Below are positions 55,486 through 64,000 of a stretch of 64,000 bases of DNA, piece by piece (within the stretch, counting starts at the first letter, position 1; each line of letters begins with the position of its first letter). The position numbers and the translations under genes are program-made. The notes under the pieces are model-generated. The model was not told the origin of the DNA, did not search any database, and was given only the letters and a program-made list of their open reading frames with translations. Location: assembly GCA_023091735.1 (NCBI GenBank), contig JALKBU010000005.1, positions 1 to 64,000 of the forward strand, given 5' to 3'. The stretch comes from Trichomonas tenax (Eukaryota; Parabasalia; Trichomonadida; Trichomonadidae).

Positions 55486-56175
55486 ATGCTTCTTTGTGCT
55501 ATGTATGTAAATGTGACAAATTTCATGTTTACCTTTCTTTGTGAGTTAATAAACAATAAAGCTGAAATATTCAACAAACATTTCAATGAAGGTGTGATAT
55601 CTATAGACGTCAGCGGGTCATCAAAGCAGTATATCAATGGTTCAAAACAACTTACTAAACCCGAATACGCAATTTATCCTTACGACAAGTCTTACGACTG
55701 GTGCTCGAATTGTGGCCACAGCTATGACGAACACCCATGGATTACATTTTCGTTAGAACACAAAAAACTCAGAATTAACAAATATTTCATACGTGTTGGC
55801 TGTTGCTATGATGGGTGCTGTGAAGATGAATTCTATAGCTGCGTCAGGTGCTGCCTTTATAGCTGGTCTTTGCAAATTTCCGATGATAATAAAACATGGG
55901 TTGAAATACACAGAGTGGATAAAGACAGGGAAGTGAGCTTTTGCAAAGAAAAATCATACAAACTCGATAAAGAATACGTCGGAAAATATGTTAGATTAAT
56001 TCAGACCGAGCCTTGCCCAGGAGATCCACCATGCATTGCTATTAATAAGATGGAGCTTTATGGTGAGATTCTTCATGAGGATAACTCCATTATTGCCAAT
56101 GATTTCGTTTCATATCACGATGATGACGACGATATTAGCATTATTGGTCATATTTCTAAAAATGATGCAGCATAG
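55486..56175 (+). CDS. Cysteine-rich F5/8C-like protein
   Basis: A 229-residue protein. A beta-rich domain with the order of the F5/8C fold lies at about residues 30-205: ISIDVSGSSKQYINGSK, WITFSLEHKKLRINKYFIRV, YSWSLQISDDNKTWVEIHRV, YVGKYVRLIQTEPCPGDPPC and INKMELYGEI. An insertion with many cysteines (CCYDGCCEDEFYSCVRCC) lies in the middle, and CSNCGHSYDEHP precedes it. Zinc binding or disulfides are both possible. The N-terminus is mildly hydrophobic, but not a clear signal peptide. The tail is Asp-rich. Its domain resembles the C-terminal domain of the BTB protein 1.3 kb to the left. Function is unknown. Confidence 0.7.
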   Translation: MLLCAMYVNVTNFMFTFLCELINNKAEIFNKHFNEGVISIDVSGSSKQYINGSKQLTKPEYAIYPYDKSYDWCSNCGHSYDEHPWITFSLEHKKLRINKYFIRVGCCYDGCCEDEFYSCVRCCLYSWSLQISDDNKTWVEIHRVDKDREVSFCKEKSYKLDKEYVGKYVRLIQTEPCPGDPPCIAINKMELYGEILHEDNSIIANDFVSYHDDDDDISIIGHISKNDAA

Positions 56176-57479
56176 GTATAATGTAGGACTTTACTAATCT
56201 AACAGATAACATAAATATTATATATGAATGTTAATAATTTTATTATTATAAAAAATAACTTGTTAATTGTTGCCAAACTATAAGGTGCTATTTAAGTTAG
56301 CATGTACAATAACATTTAAATAGAGATTTCCCTATACATGTAAAGTATATTTAATCTAAATTGGCGCTTTATAGTTTAATACGATACAGCATTTTGTAAA
56401 TGGTTATGGTGTAGCATGGTATATCATTACAAAATTATCTTGGTTTTTATGTGACTACATATCTTTTGCAAAATGACTGAAGCTGAATGAAAACAGATTT
56501 GCATCACATTTTTGCACTTGGAGTCGAAGTGTAGTTAACTAATTCAATAAAACAAATGAAAATCAGGTATAGTTAATTAATAACTGTATAGTTGTGATAT
56601 GTGTAGATAAGTATGATATACTTTTAGAACTATGGACACATTAGATATTCTCATGTTGATACTATTTTTTTCCACCTTAAAAATGCTCTAACTTTTTAAA
56701 TAATGGACATGTGACTCTACAAACAGCAGAGGTGAGGAACTCAAGCATCTCTAGCAACGTCAAAGAATAGAATTTTGTTTGTTCACTATAGCTGTTTGTA
56801 TTAAGAATTAGATTTCATCATATTTTGGCATTTTCTTGTCTAAATTCAATAATTAACTTACTGTTGTCTTGGCTTAACTATGTAACATTTATCAATGGTG
56901 CTTGTTATTAGAGTTCACAAAAATTGAAGAAGATGCGTGAGCATACACTGTATTTTCGCTCAAACCTTTTCAATTCAAGAACTATGGTTTGCTAAATCAA
57001 TCAGCATGTACTACATGAAGTTCCTAACAAACGTAACAATCTATTTTTTGAGTGCGTTAATTACTCCGACATTTTTTTTAAAATGAGAGACTGGAAGAAT
57101 TGCGGAATGATTGAATTAAACTTTCAGAGTATAAAATGATGAAAGGATGCTATGCATGAGCTACTAATTATAAATCTGGGAGATTGAATAAATATTTTGA
57201 TTTTTAAAAATTTTTGATAATATCTAATTGTTTCTGCTTTCAATAAAGCTACTACTCGCGGTCGAGATATCCAATGCTGTGTCAGTTGTCACCAATGAAG
57301 TTCGGCAATGTGGTCTTGATAGGTCTATAAAGAGGCATAAAGCAAAAAATGTAAAATATTCAAAGGTCCCTCTTAAATCCTTCAGATTTTTTTGTGCCCA
57401 AAGTCAAATCTTTGTATTTCTAGGATATGCATCACGAATTGAGTCTATTTATCATGAAATTTTGAGCATTGCATCAAAA
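56176..57479. other. Long AT-rich intergenic region
   Basis: About 1.3 kb without a supported gene. The part from 57228 on is an open frame contiguous with the next gene, yet it lacks an ATG and the translation is not conserved-looking, so it is left out of the gene. No tRNA, repeat pair or motif cluster was seen. Confidence 0.5.
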
Positions 57480-60266
57480 ATGGATATTTCTGTTCTTATT
57501 AGCGGCCTGAAGGGAGATCCTGATTCGCAGGCACAAGTCATCGAAATTATTGACAATCCCGAATATTTGCCGCCACTTCTTGAGGCTTTAACAACACAAG
57601 AAGTCCAAAATAATCGTGATGCTTTTTGGGCTGTTTCCACAGCTTTAAAAGAGGTATTTAGAAAAGGGTATTGCTTAAGTAAGGGGGTTCAGCAACCTTC
57701 TGAGTTCATTATTAATATATTATCTACATTAATTCAAATTATCTCGATTAAACCATCAGAATCGGCAGAGTTAGTCGAAACTACAGTACTAGCTATCAAT
57801 GTCTCCCTTGTTGACGTATGTAATTGGATCCTAGAATCAGTACAACCATTTATTTCACCAGATTCGAGTGATTCTCTCTTGATTGATATACTTAAGATAG
57901 TTTATTCATCCAGCTCTAAGCTTGCCGTTACCGCACAGATTGATAATATTCTTCAAAACATGTCTCAATTATTTGTATACATTTTAGAGAAGCAAAAGAC
58001 ATTTTTTAATGCTGAGTTAATTGAAAATACAACTAGGTTAATGCGACTCTTTATTCTAAAGTGTGTGTTTGCTTTAGAGAACCCTGAAATCATAACAATT
58101 TACCAAGAACTAATCGCGTTATTACAAGTTGAACATCACGATGAAACTGCTGTTAGAATGAAATCTGCAATTCTTGAATTTATTTTAGCATCAATTTCAA
58201 AATTCTCGTTTAAAATCAACACTCCAACAAACGAAGTATTTAAAGGTGTGTTCAACTCTTCCATTCTCCCACAGATAGTAAATATTATCAGCTCGTTATT
58301 CCCGTACTATGTACACAACAGGACTCAGCTCAATGACCAAATTCTCTGCCAATTAATCAATATTGCTACGTCTATCAATAAGAATCACGGCAAAGTCGAA
58401 GGTAACGTATTCATGACAGAGGATTTCATCGCTCAAGCAATTATTCCTTCTGCCGTATTGAGCAACGAGCAGCTTATCGAGTATTTCATGAATCCAATTC
58501 AATATGTCACATTCGAGCTTGGTGATGCAACATCGAAAGATGATGTGAGATCAGCAATTGCCTATTTTATTGAGGACTTGAAAGACATCGATTTCTCTTC
58601 TGTTCTTCCTGGCGATAACATAGAAGACCAGTACGAGAAAGAAGCCAGATTCTTTATTTTCCTCGTTTCGAAAAAGAAAGTCCGCAAATCAATTGCTAAT
58701 CAAATCCATCAATTCTTATTATCACTCCCAATCTCTGAGGTATTGCCTTTCGATATTTCCCCAATTCTCATGAACATTGAATCCAACATACAAGGAATTC
58801 GCGGAGATATTGGCGTTTTAATATTAATACCGACAATCTTGGTGATATTACGCAAATCAGATCTTTCATCGAGTCAACTTCGTGCTGAAGCCTGGGAAAT
58901 GTTAAACTCGACACACGAAACAAACGCTGTGATGCAATTTGCTTGCATGTCGCTTCTTAATTCCTCAATTAATCTCAGCTACGATCTTGGTGACATTTCT
59001 TGTGCTGATCTCATCAATAAATTACTCACAATGAATGCATCTGAGCAAAAGGTCCCAGGTGTCAACGATTTACTGCAATTCGTAATGGAAAACTTTGACG
59101 AAGCTAAATCATTCTCAACTGAACTTCTCCAGCCATTGGTCGAACAGTGGAGAAATGCATTTGTCGAGCTTGCAGATGATCCTGATGCAGTTTCGGATGA
59201 AGCATCAGCAGCTTTCGAGCAGCTTTGTGCCAATATATCCGAAGTTGTCAAAAGCTTGCCAGCAGAGTCGCTTGAGGAAGCTGCAACATTCCTTATTACC
59301 ACAGCGGCAGATGCGATTAAATACGAGCCAAACAATGGATCCCTTATCCTTAGGCCTATTGTCATGGCATTCAATCGTATGACAGTGGTTCCATCATCCT
59401 TTGCTGAGTTTTTGAATATTGTTGATGAAATAATCAACTCTAAAGTTTCGCAGACAATTGAAATTGTGCTCATAGATATATCAGGCATTTTAGTCAACAT
59501 TATTACAAAGATGGCAGAATTCAAGACGGATGATAATCTTGCACAGCTTGTTATGTCATTTATAGAGCGATGCTTCAATCCAGAAGCACAACTTTATGGA
59601 ATCGATATTGCATCTATGATTGTTGTTGCTGCCGCTTTGATATCTGTTAGAAATGACATCATTCCTCATATCCTGCCAATGATCAGCACATTCATACTTA
59701 ACTATGATGACACTTCTTCGGTAATCATAGCTGCTGCGGCTTTTGTTTACACAGCTGCTCTCTCAGCCAACCTGGAGTTCGCGCAATTAATTCCAGCCGA
59801 AATCATTGAGATGTGGATAGGTAACACAATCTCTGAGACAGATAACCCAGATATGCCATTCGAGGTCCATCCAAATGCTCCAAGAGAGCTTAAGAACATG
59901 AAGATCTGGTTCACAGGGCTCTGCTTGCTCACTCACGTCAATCCATCTGTCGGCCAAGCTGCGCTAGTCTTCGCTGAGACAGTTGCTAACACAATGAACA
60001 AGGAGAAGCAACGTCGCGAAAAAGTAGAAGCACAGAAGAAACTTCTTCAAGAAGCCGATAATATTGAAGAAGAAGACATCAATGATGAAAACTTTGAAGA
60101 AGAAGAAGATGATGGTGATTTTGGATTCGCCGGTGAGGAGGAACAATTCATCGATGCAGATACTCTGATCCCATGTGAGTCACTGAACCCGATGAAAGTT
60201 TTCTTGGAGACATTTAGTCAGGATCAAATTCCGCAAGAATTGTTTGACTTGGCAAAACTTTTATAA
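57480..60266 (+). CDS. Importin-beta-like HEAT-repeat protein
   Basis: A 928-residue all-helical protein starting MDISVLISGLKGDPDSQAQV. It has HEAT-like helix pairs throughout, for example RAEAWEMLNSTHETNAVMQF and VAAALISVRNDIIPHILPMI. Near residue 865 there is a very acidic loop (NIEEEDINDENFEEEEDDGD) followed by a conserved-looking end, IPCESLNPMKVFLETFSQ. The length and acidic insert suit karyopherins of the importin-5/Kap121 or importin-4 group, which move cargo through nuclear pores with Ran. The exact class is not resolved. ATG at 57480 is the first in a longer open frame and lies in GCATCAAAAATGG. Confidence 0.68.
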   Translation: MDISVLISGLKGDPDSQAQVIEIIDNPEYLPPLLEALTTQEVQNNRDAFWAVSTALKEVFRKGYCLSKGVQQPSEFIINILSTLIQIISIKPSESAELVETTVLAINVSLVDVCNWILESVQPFISPDSSDSLLIDILKIVYSSSSKLAVTAQIDNILQNMSQLFVYILEKQKTFFNAELIENTTRLMRLFILKCVFALENPEIITIYQELIALLQVEHHDETAVRMKSAILEFILASISKFSFKINTPTNEVFKGVFNSSILPQIVNIISSLFPYYVHNRTQLNDQILCQLINIATSINKNHGKVEGNVFMTEDFIAQAIIPSAVLSNEQLIEYFMNPIQYVTFELGDATSKDDVRSAIAYFIEDLKDIDFSSVLPGDNIEDQYEKEARFFIFLVSKKKVRKSIANQIHQFLLSLPISEVLPFDISPILMNIESNIQGIRGDIGVLILIPTILVILRKSDLSSSQLRAEAWEMLNSTHETNAVMQFACMSLLNSSINLSYDLGDISCADLINKLLTMNASEQKVPGVNDLLQFVMENFDEAKSFSTELLQPLVEQWRNAFVELADDPDAVSDEASAAFEQLCANISEVVKSLPAESLEEAATFLITTAADAIKYEPNNGSLILRPIVMAFNRMTVVPSSFAEFLNIVDEIINSKVSQTIEIVLIDISGILVNIITKMAEFKTDDNLAQLVMSFIERCFNPEAQLYGIDIASMIVVAAALISVRNDIIPHILPMISTFILNYDDTSSVIIAAAAFVYTAALSANLEFAQLIPAEIIEMWIGNTISETDNPDMPFEVHPNAPRELKNMKIWFTGLCLLTHVNPSVGQAALVFAETVANTMNKEKQRREKVEAQKKLLQEADNIEEEDINDENFEEEEDDGDFGFAGEEEQFIDADTLIPCESLNPMKVFLETFSQDQIPQELFDLAKLL

Positions 60267-60283
60267 AGAATAGAATTTTTTTT

Positions 60284-60298
60284 ATTTACATGTCACAA
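60284..60298. promoter_or_regulatory. TTTACATGTCACAAA motif
   Basis: A copy of the recurrent motif, 31 bases upstream of the next ATG, fused with an initiator-like TCACAAAAT. Confidence 0.5.
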
Positions 60299-60329
60299 AA
60301 TTCCATCAATTTTGACTACCTAAAATTTC

Positions 60330-60815
60330 ATGTTACAGCAAGTGAAAGAAGACTATGCAGAATCAATAGAGAACAACGAAGAGTTCCAGAACATGTCTCC
60401 ACTGCAAAAGTGGAACACTATCATTCAAAAAACGGAGGATTTCTTTTCTAAGCCTTCTGCAGAACGCGATGATCTTCTTAATAAGTCTGGAGTTAATGCC
60501 GAATATATCCCTATTAATATATTCTTTGATTACATGTGAATTTCTGAAGAATTGAATTCAAAAATTGAAGATCTCAAGAATATACTAGACTCAGAGATTC
60601 TTCTTCCGCCTCCAAAGGAGGAGCCTGTATACAAGCCAAAGACTCCAAATCAAACTAATGAAGTTCCATCAAATCCTAAAATTCCAATATCACCAGTTTC
60701 TAAATTTTCAATTTCTCAAGATGATTTTAAACAGTTTGATCAGTGCTTTAACAAATTTAGCTCTCTCACTGGACAGTGGCTAAAGCTATTAGAAAATCAT
60801 CGTCAAAATAAATAA
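60330..60815 (+). pseudogene. Small hypothetical gene interrupted by one in-frame UGA
   Basis: The frame runs 69 codons, hits TGA at 60537-60539, and continues in the same frame for 91 more codons to a normal stop. The two parts read as one protein of about 161 residues. The first part is helical and acidic (MLQQVKEDYAESIENNEEFQ); the second has a helix (LNSKIEDLKNILDSEILLPP), a Pro-rich linker (PPKEEPVYKPKTPNQTN) and a final amphipathic helix. A promoter motif precedes it. The stop may be a recent point mutation, an assembly error or, less likely, a recoded codon. The family is unknown. Confidence 0.5.
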
Positions 60816-60866
60816 TAAATAAATAATTAAAGAAAACACAAAAAAAATTTATAAATATATATATAT

Positions 60867-63800
60867 TCACTCAGTAGATATCTTGCCCAAGCTGCTCCAC
60901 TCGCTATCTGCATTCTTCAAGGTGCTGAGTTGCTTATTCAAGTTAATCAAGTTTAGCAGGTTCTGGTTTCTTTCATTTCTTGCCTCTGTTCTTCGCACAG
61001 TTTGGAAGAGCTCGGACTGAGCTGAAGCAAGAATAGAAACACTGCCCATTGTTGCATAGTATCTGTTTTTCATTATCTCATATTCCTTCTTCGATCTAGC
61101 ATCGTCCAGCTCAGGTGATACACCAATTGGAGACGAAGAAGCGTCACTTGGTAATTTTTCTTCATGAGATTGAACGTTAGGAACATCACGCGCCCTGACA
61201 TATTCCTTAAGTGATTCATTAATTGATTCGAGCTTGCTGTTGCAAAGTTTAGCATTTTCAACCATCATCCTTCCGTGCTCAACTGAGCGTTTGAGTATTG
61301 GCAATGTTGCGATTTTCTCCTCATCAGCGACGTTTGCATCAAACAATGCTGCAGTCATGTGACCCAATGCTGTCTGCTCGAATAAGTTAAGTGGGCGTTC
61401 CAGGTTTGCTTTCGGTGTAATTTGGACGATGTTCTCTGGTTCAGTCTCTTCTGCAATAGACGGTTTCCTAAGTGGAAGCTCACGTCCAATATATTGCCCA
61501 AGCTTTTCGGATATCATTGGGATCAGATCAACAATTCTGTACATAGAGAGCATTGTTGAGATAGATACATGTAACTGGAAGAATGGAAGAGCTGAAGCTG
61601 TTTCAGCGGTAGTAAAGCGACCCTTCTGTCCTTCAAGGAACTGGAAAGCAAACTTCAACTTCCTAAGTGTTCCAATGCTTGGACTGATTTCAAACTGCTT
61701 GAGAAGGAATGTAATTGACTTAATTTCACGTTGGATATCCATTGCAGGAGAGTCTTGAATGACATCAATGATCTTGTTTGAAAGATGTCTAAATTCTCCG
61801 TGGAAATCAGACATTGGAAGATTCTCCAAGCACATAGTGAAGTTATTCCATTCATCAACAAGATTGTTCATCTTAGCACTATCAGACTTCCTTGGACCAA
61901 ATTTAGAGGAAACATCCTTGATGGCAGTAAGAACACGAGTTAAGTCGATGTAGAGCTTGCAGAGCCTAGAAGGCTTGGCCTGGACGAGGCTTTCAATTTC
62001 ATTCTGGAGTTCAAAGACAAGTAACTCAACAGCAATGAAATCAGTTCCAAACATGCATGGATCTTTCTTCTTACGCTGAACGACTGGGCAAACTCTGTCA
62101 AAAGCAACAGAAATATCAACCAGTTGCTGGAGAACCGTTAATGATGTTAGACGTTCGTCAATCTTCTCCCAGCTGCATTGGATTGGTGCGATACCGAGTT
62201 CCGCTTTGAAGCAACTCATTGCCTTAATGTGATCTGCAAGGAAATTATCATCGAAGCCACTTTGGACATACTTTGTAACCGGAGTTAGATTCTGTAAGAA
62301 TATCTCGTAGATATTGGAATCCAAGAATGACGAAAGAGTGATATGCTCGCAATTCAAACGCCTGAAGAAATCACCAAAATCGAAGAAGTCAATGTCAATG
62401 ATGGTGACGAGCTCCTTTGCATCAAATAATGCACGCGATCTTCTTAGAACTTTGACTCCGGAGATCAGAGAAGAAAAGTTAGAGAACATATTTGCTTTGA
62501 CAACCTGATCAATCTCATGGAAGAGGAGTGGTGAATTCTCTTTAACAAATCTTGTTTTATCGAGCAAGCTGCCAACTAATACCTTAAGCATCTTTAGGTC
62601 TGGAGCGAATGTCGGTAAACCACCTTTGGCGAACAAAAGGCATCTACTCAGCCTAAAGAACGCAAATGCACGGTTTGTTAGTCTGCGGATCAGTGCAAGA
62701 GGCGTGGTTTGATCTCCAGCTGTATCAGTTGCTCTGAAGATATCATAGGAAATGCCTCTGCACTCAAGAAGCGAAGGTAACCAGCAGAAATCTAATTCCT
62801 TGAGTTGCGGTTGGAGTGTTGTTAAAACTTTGCTCAGGTCACCAATTTGCTGTGTCTTTGGATGCGGAGGGCATTCTCTTGGATATCCTCTGCCTCTGCT
62901 TGGTGGATTGAATTCAACAAGCATTTGGAGAAGGTCATCGAACATTCGCTCACATGCCTGAACAACTTTCTCGTTAAATGATTGATAGAAGAGAGTCAAG
63001 TTCTCGTAAGATGGTTGTGAAATTTCAGAATCAATATCTGCAAGTTCAGTATCAAATGCGGCAGTGTCACCTTTCCATTCTTCTTTGAACTCTTCATAAA
63101 CTTGGCGAGCTCTGGAGTGAATCAATTCCTCGGTGTAACTTGGGAACTGAGGATGAACAGAAACATGATCAACAGAGAAAACTTTCTGTGCGAATGGAGA
63201 CCAGAGAGCTATCTCATCTTCGGAGAAAACAACTTGAGAAGCATCAACATTCACTTCTTCACCCTTTGGTTCTGTTGAGCTTGTATCTGTATTTTCAGCA
63301 TCAGATGATTCCACAACAACCTCAGGATGTGTATTGACGCGCTCGAGGAATGACAAAAGACACTTAAGCATTGTCTTCGAGAAGAAGTGGCTATTGAGTT
63401 GAGCAAACATATCTATTGCCGGAAAGAGCTGTTCAAATTGACTGGCAACTTGATTATCTGGGTGGTGCGATATGTACTGGTTGAGCATCTTCCTGAGTAT
63501 CGACATCTTGATATCCATTTCTGAAACAGTCGTACGTTTTGGAGGTGAGTGTGGAAGATTCGACAACCAGCCTGTTAACTGGCCAAGAAGTTTGCTTGGA
63601 AGAGCATCAATTTGCTCTCTCCTGATTATTGTAGCACTTGAGTAAATACTCTTATATTGAGCATTGAACTTTGTTACATAATCAGCTGATGTCCACCTCT
63701 TCAAAATTGAGGTTGCCAAACTCCTAAATTCTTCGATCTTAACGAAGACCTCATTGATATTCAAATCAAGAAGGTTAAGATTTGTGAAATAGTCAGCAAA

Positions 63801-64000
63801 TGGCGCAAATTCTGGCCATTTAGGAGCAAGTTCAGATGTCGATGTTGCAATGAATGAAATTTGTGCACATGTCGAAAGGTTTGCAACACCTGCTATATCA
63901 AGCTCCTCAAAAACTCTATATGCATCAAATATGATATTAAGAGATGAGTTAATTTCTGTGAAAACATGATCCATATTAACTGAAAATCCCTGTTCATATA
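60867..64000 (-). CDS. Large unknown protein, N-terminus beyond window
   Basis: The frame is open from the right edge of the window to a stop at 60867, over 1040 residues. A start at 63974 (MDHVFTEINSSLNIIFDAYR) is possible, but no in-frame stop separates it from the window edge, so the gene may be 5' truncated here. The protein is mostly helical with no membrane segments. Acidic, Ser/Thr-rich linkers lie near residues 225-245 (SSDAENTDTSSTEPKGEEVN) and near residue 970. The last 60 residues are helical and end LKNADSEWSSLGKISTE. I recognise no family. It resembles large trichomonad scaffold or cytoskeletal proteins only in a general way. Confidence 0.65.
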   Translation of the reverse strand, partial: YEQGFSVNMDHVFTEINSSLNIIFDAYRVFEELDIAGVANLSTCAQISFIATSTSELAPKWPEFAPFADYFTNLNLLDLNINEVFVKIEEFRSLATSILKRWTSADYVTKFNAQYKSIYSSATIIRREQIDALPSKLLGQLTGWLSNLPHSPPKRTTVSEMDIKMSILRKMLNQYISHHPDNQVASQFEQLFPAIDMFAQLNSHFFSKTMLKCLLSFLERVNTHPEVVVESSDAENTDTSSTEPKGEEVNVDASQVVFSEDEIALWSPFAQKVFSVDHVSVHPQFPSYTEELIHSRARQVYEEFKEEWKGDTAAFDTELADIDSEISQPSYENLTLFYQSFNEKVVQACERMFDDLLQMLVEFNPPSRGRGYPRECPPHPKTQQIGDLSKVLTTLQPQLKELDFCWLPSLLECRGISYDIFRATDTAGDQTTPLALIRRLTNRAFAFFRLSRCLLFAKGGLPTFAPDLKMLKVLVGSLLDKTRFVKENSPLLFHEIDQVVKANMFSNFSSLISGVKVLRRSRALFDAKELVTIIDIDFFDFGDFFRRLNCEHITLSSFLDSNIYEIFLQNLTPVTKYVQSGFDDNFLADHIKAMSCFKAELGIAPIQCSWEKIDERLTSLTVLQQLVDISVAFDRVCPVVQRKKKDPCMFGTDFIAVELLVFELQNEIESLVQAKPSRLCKLYIDLTRVLTAIKDVSSKFGPRKSDSAKMNNLVDEWNNFTMCLENLPMSDFHGEFRHLSNKIIDVIQDSPAMDIQREIKSITFLLKQFEISPSIGTLRKLKFAFQFLEGQKGRFTTAETASALPFFQLHVSISTMLSMYRIVDLIPMISEKLGQYIGRELPLRKPSIAEETEPENIVQITPKANLERPLNLFEQTALGHMTAALFDANVADEEKIATLPILKRSVEHGRMMVENAKLCNSKLESINESLKEYVRARDVPNVQSHEEKLPSDASSSPIGVSPELDDARSKKEYEIMKNRYYATMGSVSILASAQSELFQTVRRTEARNERNQNLLNLINLNKQLSTLKNADSEWSSLGKISTE

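Noticed and set aside
57228..57479. 84-codon extension of the importin-like frame, perhaps an intron-containing 5' end
   Set aside because: No ATG in the extension, and no trichomonad-type splice sites (GTAYGT and ACTAACACACAG) were seen.
1..64000. Spliceosomal introns, tRNA, rRNA or snRNA genes, and CRISPR arrays
   Set aside because: No match to the extended splice motif of trichomonads, no complete cloverleaf or rRNA blocks, and no regular spaced repeats were found by eye. A computed search could still find small RNAs.

Overview
The window looks like nuclear DNA of a parabasalid protist, most likely Trichomonas vaginalis or a close relative. The reasons are: long intronless genes packed on both strands in AT-rich DNA; short intergenic gaps with no TATA-like box; an initiator-like TCA(C/T)TTTT 10-40 bases before many start codons, as known for trichomonad Inr elements; many stop codons embedded in TAAA, the trichomonad polyadenylation context; and eukaryotic families such as class I histone deacetylase, SNARE, SCAR/WAVE, SAPS, Ubc13 and importin-like HEAT proteins. 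Species cannot be fixed by reading alone.

Layout. 1-1.9 kb has no supported gene. 1.9-7.1 kb: histone deacetylase, a decayed stretch, and the OLA1/YchF ATPase. 7.9-9.1 kb: a broken gene that resembles GT61/DUF563 glycosyltransferases. 9.2-16 kb: a membrane-anchored Rossmann plus glycosyltransferase fusion, a USP4/11/15-type deubiquitinase, an ENY2/Sus1 homologue and a C2-domain protein. 16.15-16.83 kb: a non-autonomous inverted-repeat transposon with an 8-bp target duplication. 17-25 kb: three-repeat Myb, CLN3-like transporter, two adjacent ER chaperone genes (Hsp70/Grp170-like, and DnaJ-thioredoxin with a KKXX tail), a coiled-coil protein and an HMG-box protein. 25-27 kb: LRR-coiled-coil protein. 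27.8-30.85 kb: a decayed island of small virion-like ORFs suggestive of a Maverick/Polinton relic, next to a second GT61-like pseudogene. 31-50 kb: PP2A/4/6-type phosphatase and Smr protein sharing a start region, VHS protein, HEAT protein, Qa-SNARE, ankyrin-zinc protein, coiled-coil protein, a GAF-PDE with a damaged metal site, Ubc13, a SAPS subunit, a second LRR-coiled-coil protein and a multispan membrane protein. 50-64 kb: coiled-coil proteins, SCAR/WAVE, two F5/8C-like proteins, an importin-like HEAT protein, a small gene split by an in-frame UGA, and a large protein that runs off the right edge.

The genes are individually transcribed housekeeping and signalling genes, not operons. Some functional pairings stand out: the PP6-like catalytic subunit and a SAPS-type regulatory subunit; the two ER chaperones side by side; and ENY2 convergent with a deubiquitinase. 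A motif, TTTACATGNCAAA or its reverse complement, recurs about twenty times, almost only between genes and just upstream of starts. It is the strongest candidate for an undescribed regulatory element here.
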